Below are positions 48,601 to 63,600 of a stretch of 64,000 bases of DNA, in pieces. The stretch's first letter is position 1; every line of letters starts with the position of its first letter. A program made the translations under genes and the position numbers. This stretch comes from Auanema rhodensis (taxonomy: Eukaryota > Nematoda > Chromadorea > Rhabditida > Rhabditidae): assembly GCA_964057225.1 (NCBI GenBank), contig CAXKVF010000073.1, positions 930,001 through 994,000 on the forward strand, given 5' to 3'. A model generated the notes under the pieces. It had not been told where the DNA came from, ran no database searches, and saw nothing but the letters and a program-made list of their open reading frames with translations.

Positions 48601-51600
48601 CAAGTGCACATCACGTGTACATTTAATTAGCATAAATTAAAGTTCACGTAAATTTCAAAGTCATGGTTACCATGAACCAATATCAATAAAAATTTGTTTT
48701 TAGACTAATATGGACATGGGGAATCTAATTTTGAAAACCGCATCTCTTTATCTTTCACGTGAAGCGAGTTACATACCAAGTGCACATCACGTGTACATTT
48801 AATTAGCATAAATTAAAGTTCACGTAAATTTCAAAGTCATGGTTACCATGCACCAATATCAATAAAAATTTGTTTTTAGACTAATATGGACATGGGGAAT
48901 CTAATTTTGAAAACCGCATCTCTTTATCTTTCACGTGAAGCGAGTTACATACCAAGTGCACATCACGTGTACATTTAATTAGCATAAATTAAAGTTCACG
49001 TAAATTTCAAAGTCATGGTTACCATACACCAATATCAATAAAATTTTGTTTTTAGACTAATATGGACATGGGGAATCTAATTTTGAAAACCGCATCTCTT
49101 TATCTTTCACGTGAAGCGAGTTACATACCAAGTGCACATCACGTGTACAATTAATTAGCATAAATTAAAGTTCACGTAAATTTCAAAGTCATGGTTACCA
49201 TGAAGCAATATCAATAAAAATTTGTTTTTAGACTAATATGGACATGGAGAATCTAATTTTGAAAACCGCATCTCTTTATCTTTCACGTGAAGCGAGTTAC
49301 ATACCAAGTGCACATCACGTGTACATTTAATTAGCATGAATTAAAGTTCACGTAAATTTCAAAGTCATGGTTACCATGAAGCAATATCAATAAAAATTTG
49401 TTTTTAGACTAATATGGACATGGGGAATCTAATTTTGAAAACCACATCTCTTTATCTTTCACGTGAAGCGAGTTACATACCAAGTGCACATCACGTGTAC
49501 ATTTAATTAGCATAAATTAAAGTTCACGTAAATTTCAAAGTCATGGTTACCATGAACTAATATCAATAAAAATTTGTTTTTAGACTAATATGGACATGGG
49601 GAATCTAATTTTGAAAACCGCATCTCTTTATCTTTCACGTGAAGCGAGTTACATACCAAGTGCACATCACGTGTACATTTAATTAGCATAAATTAAAGTT
49701 CACGTAAATTTCAAAGTCATGGTTACCATGAACTAATATCAATAAAAATTTGTTTTTAGACTAATATGGACATGGGGAATCTAATTTTGAAAACCGCATC
49801 TCTTTATCTTTCACGTGAAGCGAGTTACATACCAAGTGCACATCACGTGTACATTTAATTAGCATAAATTAAAGTTCACGTAAATTTCAAAGTCATGGTT
49901 ACCATGAACTAATATCAATAAAAATTTGTTTTTAGACTAATATGGACATGGGGAATCTAATTTTGAAAACCGCATCTCTTTATCTTTCACGTGAAGCGAG
50001 TTACATACCAAGTGCACATCACGTGTACATTTAATTAGCATAAATTAAAGTTCACGTAAATTTCAAAGTCATGGTTACCATGAACCAATATCAATAAAAA
50101 TTTGTTTTTAGACTAATATGGACATGGGGAATCTAATTTTGAAAACCGCATCTCTTCATCTTTCACGTGAAGCGAGTTACATTCCAAGTGCACATCACGT
50201 GTACATTTAATTAGCATAAATTAAAGTTCACGTAAATTTCAAAGTCATGGTTACCATGCACCAATATCAATAAAAATTTGTTTTTAGACTAATATGGACA
50301 TGGGGAATCTAATTTTGAAAACCGCATCTCTTTTTCTTTCACGTGAAGCGAGTTACATACCAAGTGCACATCACGTGTACATTTAATTAGCATAAATTAA
50401 AGTTCACGTAAATTTCAAAGTCATGGTTACCATGCACCAATATCAATAAAAATTTGTTTTTAGACTAATATGGACATGGGGAATCTAATTTTGAAAACCG
50501 CATCTCTTTATCTTTCACGTGAAGCGAGTTACATACCAAGTGCACATCACGTGTACAATTAATTAGCATAAATTAAAGTTCACGTAAATTTCAAAGTCAT
50601 GGTTACCATGAAGCAATATCAATAAAAATTTGTTTTTAGACTAATATGGACATGGGGAATCTAATTTTGAAAACCACATCTCTTTATCTTTCACGTGAAG
50701 CGAGTTACATACCAAGTGCACATCACGTGTACATTTAATTAGCATAAATTAAAGTTCACGTAAATTTCAAAGTCATGGTTACCATGAACCAATATCAATA
50801 AAAATTTGTTTTTAGACTAATATGGACATGGGGAATCTAATTTTGAAAACCGCATCTCTTTATCTTTCACGTGAAGCGAGTTACATACCAAGTGCACATC
50901 ACGTGTACATTTAATTAGCATAAATTAAAGTTCACGTAAATTTCAAAGTCATGGTTACCATGAACTAATATCAATAAAAATTTGTTTTTAGACTAATATG
51001 GACATGGGGAATCTAATTTTGAAAACCGCATCTCTTTATCTTTCACGTGAAGCGAGTTACATACCAAGTGCACATCACGTGTACATTTAATTAGCATAAA
51101 TTAAAGTTCACGTAAATTTCAAAGTCATGGTTACCATGAACCAATATCAATAAAAATTTGTTTTTAGACTAATATGGACATGGGGAATCTAATTTTGAAA
51201 ACCGCATCTCTTTATCTTTCACGTGAAGCGAGTTACATACCAAGTGCACATCACGTGTACAATTAATTAGCATAAATTAAAGTTCACGTAAATTTCAAAG
51301 TCATGGTTACCATGAAGCAATATCAATAAAATTTGTTTTTAGACTAATATGGACATGGGGAATCTAATTTTGAAAACCACATCTCTTTATCTTTCACGTG
51401 AAGCGAGTTACATACCAAGTGCACATCACGTGTACATTTAATTAGCATAAATTAAAGTTCACGTAAATTTCAAAGTCATGGTTACCATGAACCAATATCA
51501 ATAAAAATTTGTTTTTAGACTAATATGGACATGGGGAATCTAATTTTGAAAACCGCATCTCTTTATCTTTCACGTGAAGCGAGTTACATACCAAGTGCAC

Positions 51601-54600
51601 ATCACGTGTACATTTAATTAGCATAAATTAAAGTTCACGTAAATTTCAAAGTCATGGTTACCATGAACTAATATCAATAAAAATTTGTTTTTAGACTAAT
51701 ATGGACATGGGGAATCTAATTTTGAAAACCGCATCTCTTTATCTTTCACGTGAAGCGAGTTACATACCAAGTGCACATCACGTGTACATTTAATTAGCAT
51801 AAATTAAAGTTCACGTAAATTTCAAAGTCATGGTTACCATGAACCAATATCAATAAAAATTTGTTTTTAGACTAATATGGACATGGGGAATCTAATTTTG
51901 AAAACCGCATCTCTTTATCTTTCACGTGAAGCGAGTTACATACCAAGTGCACATCACGTGTACATTTAATTAGCATAAATTAAAGTTCACGTAAATTTCA
52001 AAGTCATGGTTACCATGAACCAATATCAATAAAAATTTGTTTTTAGACTAATATGGACATGGGGAATCTAATTTTGAAAACCGCATCTCTTTATCTTTCA
52101 CGTGAAGCGAGTTACATACCAAGTGCACATCACGTGTACATTTAATTAGCATAAATTAAAGTTCACGTAAATTTCAAAGTCATGGTTACCATGCACCAAT
52201 ATCAATAAAAATTTGTTTTTAGACTAATATGGACATGGGGAATCTAATTTTGAAAACCGCATCTCTTTATCTTTCACGTGAAGCGAGTTACATACCAAGT
52301 GCACATCACGTGTACATTTAATTAGCATAAATTAAAGTTCACGTAAATTTCAAAGTCATGGTTACCATACACCAATATCAATAAAATTTTGTTTTTAGAC
52401 TAATATGGACATGGGGAATCTAATTTTGAAAACCGCATCTCTTTATCTTTCACGTGAAGCGAGTTACATACCAAGTGCACATCACGTGTACAATTAATTA
52501 GCATAAATTAAAGTTCACGTAAATTTCAAAGTCATGGTTACCATGAAGCAATATCAATAAAAATTTGTTTTTAGACTAATATGGACATGGAGAATCTAAT
52601 TTTGAAAACCGCATCTCTTTATCTTTCACGTGAAGCGAGTTACATACCAAGTGCACATCACGTGTACATTTAATTAGCATGAATTAAAGTTCACGTAAAT
52701 TTCAAAGTCATGGTTACCATGAAGCAATATCAATAAAAATTTGTTTTTAGACTAATATGGACATGGGGAATCTAATTTTGAAAACCACATCTCTTTATCT
52801 TTCACGTGAAGCGAGTTACATACCAAGTGCACATCACGTGTACATTTAATTAGCATAAATTAAAGTTCACGTAAATTTCAAAGTCATGGTTACCATGAAC
52901 CAATATCAATAAAAATTTGTTTTTAGACTAATATGGACATGGGGAATCTAATTTTGAAAACCGCATCTCTTTATCTTTCACGTGAAGCGAGTTACATACC
53001 AAGTGCACATCACGTGTACATTTAATTAGCATAAATTAAAGTTCACGTAAATTTCAAAGTCATGGTTACCATGAACTAATATCAATAAAAATTTGTTTTT
53101 AGACTAATATGGACATGGGGAATCTAATTTTGAAAACCGCATCTCTTTATCTTTCACGTGAAGCGAGTTACATACCAAGTGCACATCACGTGTACATTTA
53201 ATTAGCATAAATTAAAGTTCACGTAAATTTCAAAGTCATGGTTACCATGAACCAATATCAATAAAAATTTGTTTTTAGACTAATATGGACATGGGGAATT
53301 TAATTTTGAAAACCGCATCTCTTTATCTTTCACGTGAAGCGAGTTACATACCAAGTGCACATCACGTGTACATTTAATTAGCATAAATTAAAGTTCACGT
53401 AAATTTCAAAGTCATGGTTACCATGAACCAATATCAATAAAAATTTGTTTTTAGACTAATATGGACATGGGGAATCTAATTTTGAAAACCGCATCTCTTT
53501 ATCTTTCACGTGAAGCGAGTTACATACCAAGTGCACATCACGTGTACATTTAATTAGCATAAATTAAAGTTCACGTAAATTTCAAAGTCATGGTTACCAT
53601 GCACCAATATCAATAAAAATTTGTTTTTAGACTAATATGGACATGGGGAATCTAATTTTGAAAACCACATCTCTTTATCTTTCACGTGAAGCGAGTTACA
53701 TACCAAGTGCACATCACGTGTACATTTAATTAGCATAAATTAAAGTTCACGTAAATTTCAAAGTCATGGTTACCATGAACCAATATCAATAAAAATTTGT
53801 TTTTAGACTAATATGGACATGAGGAATCTAATTTTGAAAACCGCATCTCTTCATCTTTCACGTGAAGCGAGTTACATACCAAGTGCACATCACGTGTACA
53901 TTTAATTAGCATAAATTAAAGTTCACGTAAATTTCAAAGTCATGGTTACCATTCACCAATATCAATAAAAATTTGTTTTTAGACTAATATGGACATGGGG
54001 AATCTAATTTTGAAAACCGCATCTCTTTATCTTTCACGTGAAGCGAGTTACATACCAAGTGCACATCACGTGTACATTTAATTAGCATAAATTAAAGTTC
54101 ACGTAAATTTCAAAGTCATGGTTACCACGCACCAATATCAATAAAAATTCGTTTTTAGACTAATATGGACAAGGGGAATCTAATTTTGAAAACCGCATCT
54201 CTTTATCTTTCACGTGAAGCGAGTTACATACCAAGTGCACATCACGTGTACATTTAATTAGCATAAATTAAAGTTCACGTAAATTTCAAAGTCATGGTTA
54301 CCATGAACTAATATCAATAAAAATTTGTTTTTAGACTAATATGGACATGGGGAATCTAATTTTGAAAACCGCATCTCTTTATCTTTCACGTGAAGCGAGT
54401 TACATACCAAGTGCACATCACGTGTACATTTAATTAGCATAAATTAAAGTTCACGTAAATTTCAAAGTCATGGTTACCATGAACCAATATCAATAAAAAT
54501 TTGTTTTTAGACTAATATGGACATGGGGAATCTAATTTTGAAAACCGCATCTCTTTATCTTTCACGTGAAGCGAGTTACATACCAAGTGCACATCACGTG

Positions 54601-57600
54601 TACATTTAATTAGCATAAATTAAAGTTCACGTAAATTTCAAAGTCATGGTTACCATGAACCAATATCAATAAAAATTTGTTTTTAGACTAATATGGACAT
54701 GGGGAATCTAATTTTGAAAACCGCATCTCTTTATCTTTCACGTGAAGCGAGTTACATACCAAGTGCACATCACGTGTACATTTAATTAGCATAAATTAAA
54801 GTTCACGTAAATTTCAAAGTCATGGTTACCATGCACCAATATCAATAAAAATTTGTTTTTAGACTAATATGGACATGGGGAATCTAATTTTGAAAACCGC
54901 ATCTCTTTATCTTTCACGTGAAGCGAGTTACATACCAAGTGCACATCACGTGTACATTTAATTAGCATAAATTAAAGTTCACGTAAATTTCAAATTCATG
55001 GTTACCATGAACCAATATCAATAAAAATTTGTTTTTAGACTAATATGGACATGGGGAATCTAATTTTGAGAACCGCATCTCTTTATCTTTCACGTGAAGC
55101 GAGTTACATACCAAGTGCACATCACGTGTACATTTAATTAGCATAAATTAAAGTTCACGTAAATTTCAAAGTCATGGTTACCATGCACCAATATCAATAA
55201 AATTTTGTTTTTAGACTAATATGGACATGGGGAATCTAATTTTGAAAACCGCATCTCTTTATCTTTCACGTGAAGCGAGTTACATACCAAGTGCACATCA
55301 CGTGTACAATTAATTAGCATAAATTAAAGTTCACGTAAATTTCAAAGTCATGGTTACCATGAAGCAATATCAATAAAAATTTGTTTTTAGACTAATATGG
55401 ACATGGAGAATCTAATTTTGAAAACCGCATCTCTTTATCTTTCACGTGAAGCGAGTTACATACCAAGTGCACATCACGTGTACATTTAATTAGCATGAAT
55501 TAAAGTTCACGTAAATTTCAAAGTCATGGTTACCATGAAGCAATATCAATAAAAATTTGTTTTTAGACTAATATGGACATGGGGAATCTAATTTTGAAAA
55601 CCACATCTCTTTATCTTTCACGTGAAGCGAGTTACATACCAAGTGCACATCACGTGTACATTTAATTAGCATAAATTAAAGTTCACGTAAATTTCAAAGT
55701 CATGGTTACCATGAACCAATATCAATAAAAATTTGTTTTTAGACTAATATGGACATGGGGAATCTAATTTTGAAAACCGCATCTCTTTATCTTTCACGTG
55801 AAGCGAGTTACATACCAAGTGCACATCACGTGTACATTTAATTAGCATAAATTAAAGTTCACGTAAATTTCAAAGTCATGGTTACCATGAACTAATATCA
55901 ATAAAAATTTGTTTTTAGACTAATATGGACATGGGGAATCTAATTTTGAAAACCGCATCTCTTTATCTTTCACGTGAAGCGAGTTACATACCAAGTGCAC
56001 ATCACGTGTACATTTAATTAGCATAAATTAAAGTTCACGTAAATTTCAAAGTCATGGTTACCATGAACCAATATCAATAAAAATTTGTTTTTAGACTAAT
56101 ATGGACATGGGGAATTTAATTTTGAAAACCGCATCTCTTTATCTTTCACGTGAAGCGAGTTACATACCAAGTGCACATCACGTGTACATTTAATTAGCAT
56201 AAATTAAAGTTCACGTAAATTTCAAAGTCATGGTTACCATGAACCAATATCAATAAAAATTTGTTTTTAGACTAATATGGACATGGGGAATCTAATTTTG
56301 AAAACCGCATCTCTTTATCTTTCACGTGAAGCGAGTTACATACCAAGTGCACATCACGTGTACATTTAATTAGCATAAATTAAAGTTCACGTAAATTTCA
56401 AAGTCATGGTTACCATTCACCAATATCAATAAAAATTTGTTTTTAGACTAATATGGACATGGGGAATCTAATTTTGAAAACCGCATCTCTTTATCTTTCA
56501 CGTGAAGCGAGTTACATACCAAGTGCACATCACGTGTACATTTAATTAGCATAAATTAAAGTTCACGTAAATTTCAAAGTCATGGTTACCACGCACCAAT
56601 ATCAATAAAAATTCGTTTTTAGACTAATATGGACATGAGGAATCTAATTTTGAAAACCGCATCTTTTTATCTTTCACGTGAAGCGAGTTACATACCAAGT
56701 GCACATCACGTGTACATTTAATTAGCATAAATTAAAGTTCACGTAAATTTCAAAGTCATGGTTACCATTCACCAATATCAATAAAAATTTGTTTTTAGAC
56801 TAATATGGACATGGGGAATCTAATTTTGAAAACCGCATCTCTTTATCTTTCACGTGAAGCGAGTTACATACCAAGTGCACATCACGTGTACATTTAATTA
56901 GCATAAATTAAAGTTCACGTAAATTTCAAAGTCATGGTTACCATGAACCAATATCAATAAAAATTTGTTTTTAGACTAATATGGACATGAGGAATCTAAT
57001 TTTGAAAACCGCATCTCTTTATCTTTCACGTGAAGCGAGTTACATACCAAGTGCACATCACGTGTACATTTAATTAGCATAAATTAAAGTTCACGTAAAT
57101 TTCAAAGTCATGGTTACCATGAACCAATATCAATAAAAATTTGTTTTTAGACTAATATGGACATGGGGAATCTAATTTTGAAAACCGCATCTCTTTATCT
57201 TTCACGTGAAGCGAGTTACATACCAAGTGCACATCACGTGTACATTTAATTAGCATAAATTAAAGTTCACGTAAATTTCAAAGTCATGGTTACCATGAAG
57301 CAATATCAATAAAAATTTGTTTTTAGACTAATATGGACATGGGGAATCTAATTTTGAAAACCGCATCTCTTTATCTTTCACGTGAAGCGAGTTACATACC
57401 AAGTGCACATCACGTGTACATTTAATTAGCATAAATTAAAGTTCACGTAAATTTCAAAGTCATGGTTACCATGAACCAATATCAATAAAAATTTGTTTTT
57501 AGACTAATATGGACATGGGGAATCTAATTTTGAAAACCGCATCTCTTTATCTTTCACGTGAAGCGAGTTACATACCAAGTGCACATCACGTGTACATTTA

Positions 57601-60600
57601 ATTAGCATAAATTAAAGTTCACGTAAATTTCAAAGTCATGGTTACCATGAACCAATATCAATAAAAATTTGTTTTTAGACTAATATGGACATGGGGAATC
57701 TAATTTTGAAAACCGCATCTCTTTATCTTTCACGTGAAGCGAGTTACATACCAAGTGCACATCACGTGTACAATTAATTAGCATAAATTAAAGTTCACGT
57801 AAATTTCAAAGTCATGGTTACCATGAAGCAATATCAATAAAATTTGTTTTTAGACTAATATGGACATGGGGAATCTAATTTTGAAAACCACATCTCTTTA
57901 TCTTTCACGTGAAGCGAGTTACATACCAAGTGCACATCACGTGTACATTTAATTAGCATAAATTAAAGTTCACGTAAATTTCAAAGTCATGGTTACCATG
58001 AACCAATATCAATAAAAATTTGTTTTTAGACTAATATGGACATGGGGAATCTAATTTTGAAAACCGCATCTCTTTATCTTTCACGTGAAGCGAGTTACAT
58101 ACCAAGTGCACATCACGTGTACATTTAATTAGCATAAATTAAAGTTCACGTAAATTTCAAAGTCATGGTTACCATGAACTAATATCAATAAAAATTTGTT
58201 TTTAGACTAATATGGACATGGGGAATCTAATTTTGAAAACCGCATCTCTTTATCTTTCACGTGAAGCGAGTTACATACCAAGTGCACATCACGTGTACAT
58301 TTAATTAGCATAAATTAAAGTTCACGTAAATTTCAAAGTCATGGTTACCATGAACCAATATCAATAAAAATTTGTTTTTAGACTAATATGGACATGGGGA
58401 ATCTAATTTTGAAAACCGCATCTCTTTATCTTTCACGTGAAGCGAGTTACATACCAAGTGCACATCACGTGTACATTTAATTAGCATAAATTAAAGTTCA
58501 CGTAAATTTCAAAGTCATGGTTACCATGAACCAATATCAATAAAAATTTGTTTTTAGACTAATATGGACATGGGGAATCTAATTTTGAAAACCGCATCTC
58601 TTTATCTTTCACGTGAAGCGAGTTACATACCAAGTGCACATCACGTGTACATTTAATTAGCATAAATTAAAGTTCACGTAAATTTCAAAGTCATGGTTAC
58701 CATGCACCAATATCAATAAAAATTTGTTTTTAGACTAATATGGACATGGGGAATCTAATTTTGAAAACCGCATCTCTTTATCTTTCACGTGAAGCGAGTT
58801 ACATACCAAGTGCACATCACGTGTACATTTAATTAGCATAAATTAAAGTTCACGTAAATTTCAAAGTCATGGTTACCATACACCAATATCAATAAAATTT
58901 TGTTTTTAGACTAATATGGACATGGGGAATCTAATTTTGAAAACCGCATCTCTTTATCTTTCACGTGAAGCGAGTTACATACCAAGTGCACATCACGTGT
59001 ACAATTAATTAGCATAAATTAAAGTTCACGTAAATTTCAAAGTCATGGTTACCATGAAGCAATATCAATAAAAATTTGTTTTTAGACTAATATGGACATG
59101 GAGAATCTAATTTTGAAAACCGCATCTCTTTATCTTTCACGTGAAGCGAGTTACATACCAAGTGCACATCACGTGTACATTTAATTAGCATGAATTAAAG
59201 TTCACGTAAATTTCAAAGTCATGGTTACCATGAAGCAATATCAATAAAAATTTGTTTTTAGACTAATATGGACATGGGGAATCTAATTTTGAAAACCACA
59301 TCTCTTTATCTTTCACGTGAAGCGAGTTACATACCAAGTGCACATCACGTGTACATTTAATTAGCATAAATTAAAGTTCACGTAAATTTCAAAGTCATGG
59401 TTACCATGAACCAATATCAATAAAAATTTGTTTTTAGACTAATATGGACATGGGGAATCTAATTTTGAAAACCGCATCTCTTTATCTTTCACGTGAAGCG
59501 AGTTACATACCAAGTGCACATCACGTGTACATTTAATTAGCATAAATTAAAGTTCACGTAAATTTCAAAGTCATGGTTACCATGAACTAATATCAATAAA
59601 AATTTGTTTTTAGACTAATATGGACATGGGGAATCTAATTTTGAAAACCGCATCTCTTTATCTTTCACGTGAAGCGAGTTACATACCAAGTGCACATCAC
59701 GTGTACATTTAATTAGCATAAATTAAAGTTCACGTAAATTTCAAAGTCATGGTTACCATGAACCAATATCAATAAAAATTTGTTTTTAGACTAATATGGA
59801 CATGGGGAATTTAATTTTGAAAACCGCATCTCTTTATCTTTCACGTGAAGCGAGTTACATACCAAGTGCACATCACGTGTACATTTAATTAGCATAAATT
59901 AAAGTTCACGTAAATTTCAAAGTCATGGTTACCATGAACCAATATCAATAAAAATTTGTTTTTAGACTAATATGGACATGGGGAATCTAATTTTGAAAAC
60001 CGCATCTCTTTATCTTTCACGTGAAGCGAGTTACATACCAAGTGCACATCACGTGTACATTTAATTAGCATAAATTAAAGTTCACGTAAATTTCAAAGTC
60101 ATGGTTACCATGCACCAATATCAATAAAAATTTGTTTTTAGACTAATATGGACATGGGGAATCTAATTTTGAAAACCACATCTCTTTATCTTTCACGTGA
60201 AGCGAGTTACATACCAAGTGCACATCACGTGTACATTTAATTAGCATAAATTAAAGTTCACGTAAATTTCAAAGTCATGGTTACCATGAACCAATATCAA
60301 TAAAAATTTGTTTTTAGACTAATATGGACATGAGGAATCTAATTTTGAAAACCGCATCTCTTCATCTTTCACGTGAAGCGAGTTACATACCAAGTGCACA
60401 TCACGTGTACATTTAATTAGCATAAATTAAAGTTCACGTAAATTTCAAAGTCATGGTTACCATTCACCAATATCAATAAAAATTTGTTTTTAGACTAATA
60501 TGGACATGGGGAATCTAATTTTGAAAACCGCATCTCTTTATCTTTCACGTGAAGCGAGTTACATACCAAGTGCACATCACGTGTACATTTAATTAGCATA

Positions 60601-63600
60601 AATTAAAGTTCACGTAAATTTCAAAGTCATGGTTACCATGAACTAATATCAATAAAAATTTGTTTTTAGACTAATATGGACATGGGGAATCTAATTTTGA
60701 AAACCGCATCTCTTTATCTTTCACGTGAAGCGAGTTACATACCAAGTGCACATCACGTGTACATTTAATTAGCATAAATTAAAGTTCACGTAAATTTCAA
60801 AGTCATGGTTACCATGAACCAATATCAATAAAAATTTGTTTTTAGACTAATATGGACATGGGGAATCTAATTTTGAAAACCGCATCTCTTTATCTTTCAC
60901 GTGAAGCGAGTTACATACCAAGTGCACATCACGTGTACATTTAATTAGCATAAATTAAAGTTCACGTAAATTTCAAAGTCATGGTTACCATGAACCAATA
61001 TCAATAAAAATTTGTTTTTAGACTAATATGGACATGAGGAATCTAATTTTGAAAACCGCATCTCTTCATCTTTCACGTGAAGCGAGTTACATACCAAGTG
61101 CACATCACGTGTACATTTAATTAGCATAAATTAAAGTTCACGTAAATTTCAAAGTCATGGTTACCATTCACCAATATCAATAAAAATTTGTTTTTAGACT
61201 AATATGGACATGGGGAATCTAATTTTGAAAACCGCATCTCTTTATCTTTCACGTGAAGCGAGTTACATACCAAGTGCACATCACGTGTACATTTAATTAG
61301 CATAAATTAAAGTTCACGTAAATTTCAAAGTCATGGTTACCATGAACTAATATCAATAAAAATTTGTTTTTAGACTAATATGGACATGGGGAATCTAATT
61401 TTGAAAACCGCATCTCTTTATCTTTCACGTGAAGCGAGTTACATACCAAGTGCACATCACGTGTACATTTAATTAGCATAAATTAAAGTTCACGTAAATT
61501 TCAAAGTCATGGTTACCATGAACCAATATCAATAAAAATTTGTTTTTAGACTAATATGGACATGGGGAATCTAATTTTGAAAACCGCATCTCTTTATCTT
61601 TCACGTGAAGCGAGTTACATACCAAGTGCACATCACGTGTACATTTAATTAGCATAAATTAAAGTTCACGTAAATTTCAAAGTCATGGTTACCATGAACC
61701 AATATCAATAAAAATTTGTTTTTAGACTAATATGGACATGGGGAATCTAATTTTGAAAACCGCATCTCTTTATCTTTCACGTGAAGCGAGTTACATACCA
61801 AGTGCACATCACGTGTACATTTAATTAGCATAAATTAAAGTTCACGTAAATTTCAAAGTCATGGTTACCATGCACCAATATCAATAAAAATTTGTTTTTA
61901 GACTAATATGGACATGGGGAATCTAATTTTGAAAACCGCATCTCTTTATCTTTCACGTGAAGCGAGTTACATACCAAGTGCACATCACGTGTACATTTAA
62001 TTAGCATAAATTAAAGTTCACGTAAATTTCAAATTCATGGTTACCATGAACCAATATCAATAAAAATTTGTTTTTAGACTAATATGGACATGGGGAATCT
62101 AATTTTGAAAACCGCATCTCTTTATCTTTCACGTGAAGCGAGTTACATACCAAGTGCACATCACGTGTACATTTAATTAGCATAAATTAAAGTTCACGTA
62201 AATTTCAAAGTCATGGTTACCATGCACCAATATCAATAAAATTTTGTTTTTAGACTAATATGGACATGGGGAATCTAATTTTGAAAACCGCATCTCTTTA
62301 TCTTTCACGTGAAGCGAGTTACATACCAAGTGCACATCACGTGTACAATTAATTAGCATAAATTAAAGTTCACGTAAATTTCAAAGTCATGGTTACCATG
62401 AAGCAATATCAATAAAAATTTGTTTTTAGACTAATATGGACATGGAGAATCTAATTTTGAAAACCGCATCTCTTTATCTTTCACGTGAAGCGAGTTACAT
62501 ACCAAGTGCACATCACGTGTACATTTAATTAGCATGAATTAAAGTTCACGTAAATTTCAAAGTCATGGTTACCATGAAGCAATATCAATAAAAATTTGTT
62601 TTTAGACTAATATGGACATGGGGAATCTAATTTTGAAAACCACATCTCTTTATCTTTCACGTGAAGCGAGTTACATACCAAGTGCACATCACGTGTACAT
62701 TTAATTAGCATAAATTAAAGTTCACGTAAATTTCAAAGTCATGGTTACCATGAACCAATATCAATAAAAATTTGTTTTTAGACTAATATGGACATGGGGA
62801 ATCTAATTTTGAAAACCGCATCTCTTTATCTTTCACGTGAAGCGAGTTACATACCAAGTGCACATCACGTGTACATTTAATTAGCATAAATTAAAGTTCA
62901 CGTAAATTTCAAAGTCATGGTTACCATGAACTAATATCAATAAAAATTTGTTTTTAGACTAATATGGACATGGGGAATCTAATTTTGAAAACCGCATCTC
63001 TTTATCTTTCACGTGAAGCGAGTTACATACCAAGTGCACATCACGTGTACATTTAATTAGCATAAATTAAAGTTCACGTAAATTTCAAAGTCATGGTTAC
63101 CATGAACCAATATCAATAAAAATTTGTTTTTAGACTAATATGGACATGGGGAATTTAATTTTGAAAACCGCATCTCTTTATCTTTCACGTGAAGCGAGTT
63201 ACATACCAAGTGCACATCACGTGTACATTTAATTAGCATAAATTAAAGTTCACGTAAATTTCAAAGTCATGGTTACCATGAACCAATATCAATAAAAATT
63301 TGTTTTTAGACTAATATGGACATGGGGAATCTAATTTTGAAAACCGCATCTCTTTATCTTTCACGTGAAGCGAGTTACATACCAAGTGCACATCACGTGT
63401 ACATTTAATTAGCATAAATTAAAGTTCACGTAAATTTCAAAGTCATGGTTACCATTCACCAATATCAATAAAAATTTGTTTTTAGACTAATATGGACATG
63501 GGGAATCTAATTTTGAAAACCGCATCTCTTTATCTTTCACGTGAAGCGAGTTACATACCAAGTGCACATCACGTGTACATTTAATTAGCATAAATTAAAG

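Noticed and set aside
42966-50180. ACATTCCAAG variants as insertion scars
   Set aside because: They are single-base changes (ACATAC to ACATTC) that recur at 42966, 46837 and 50180 by block duplication, not target duplications.
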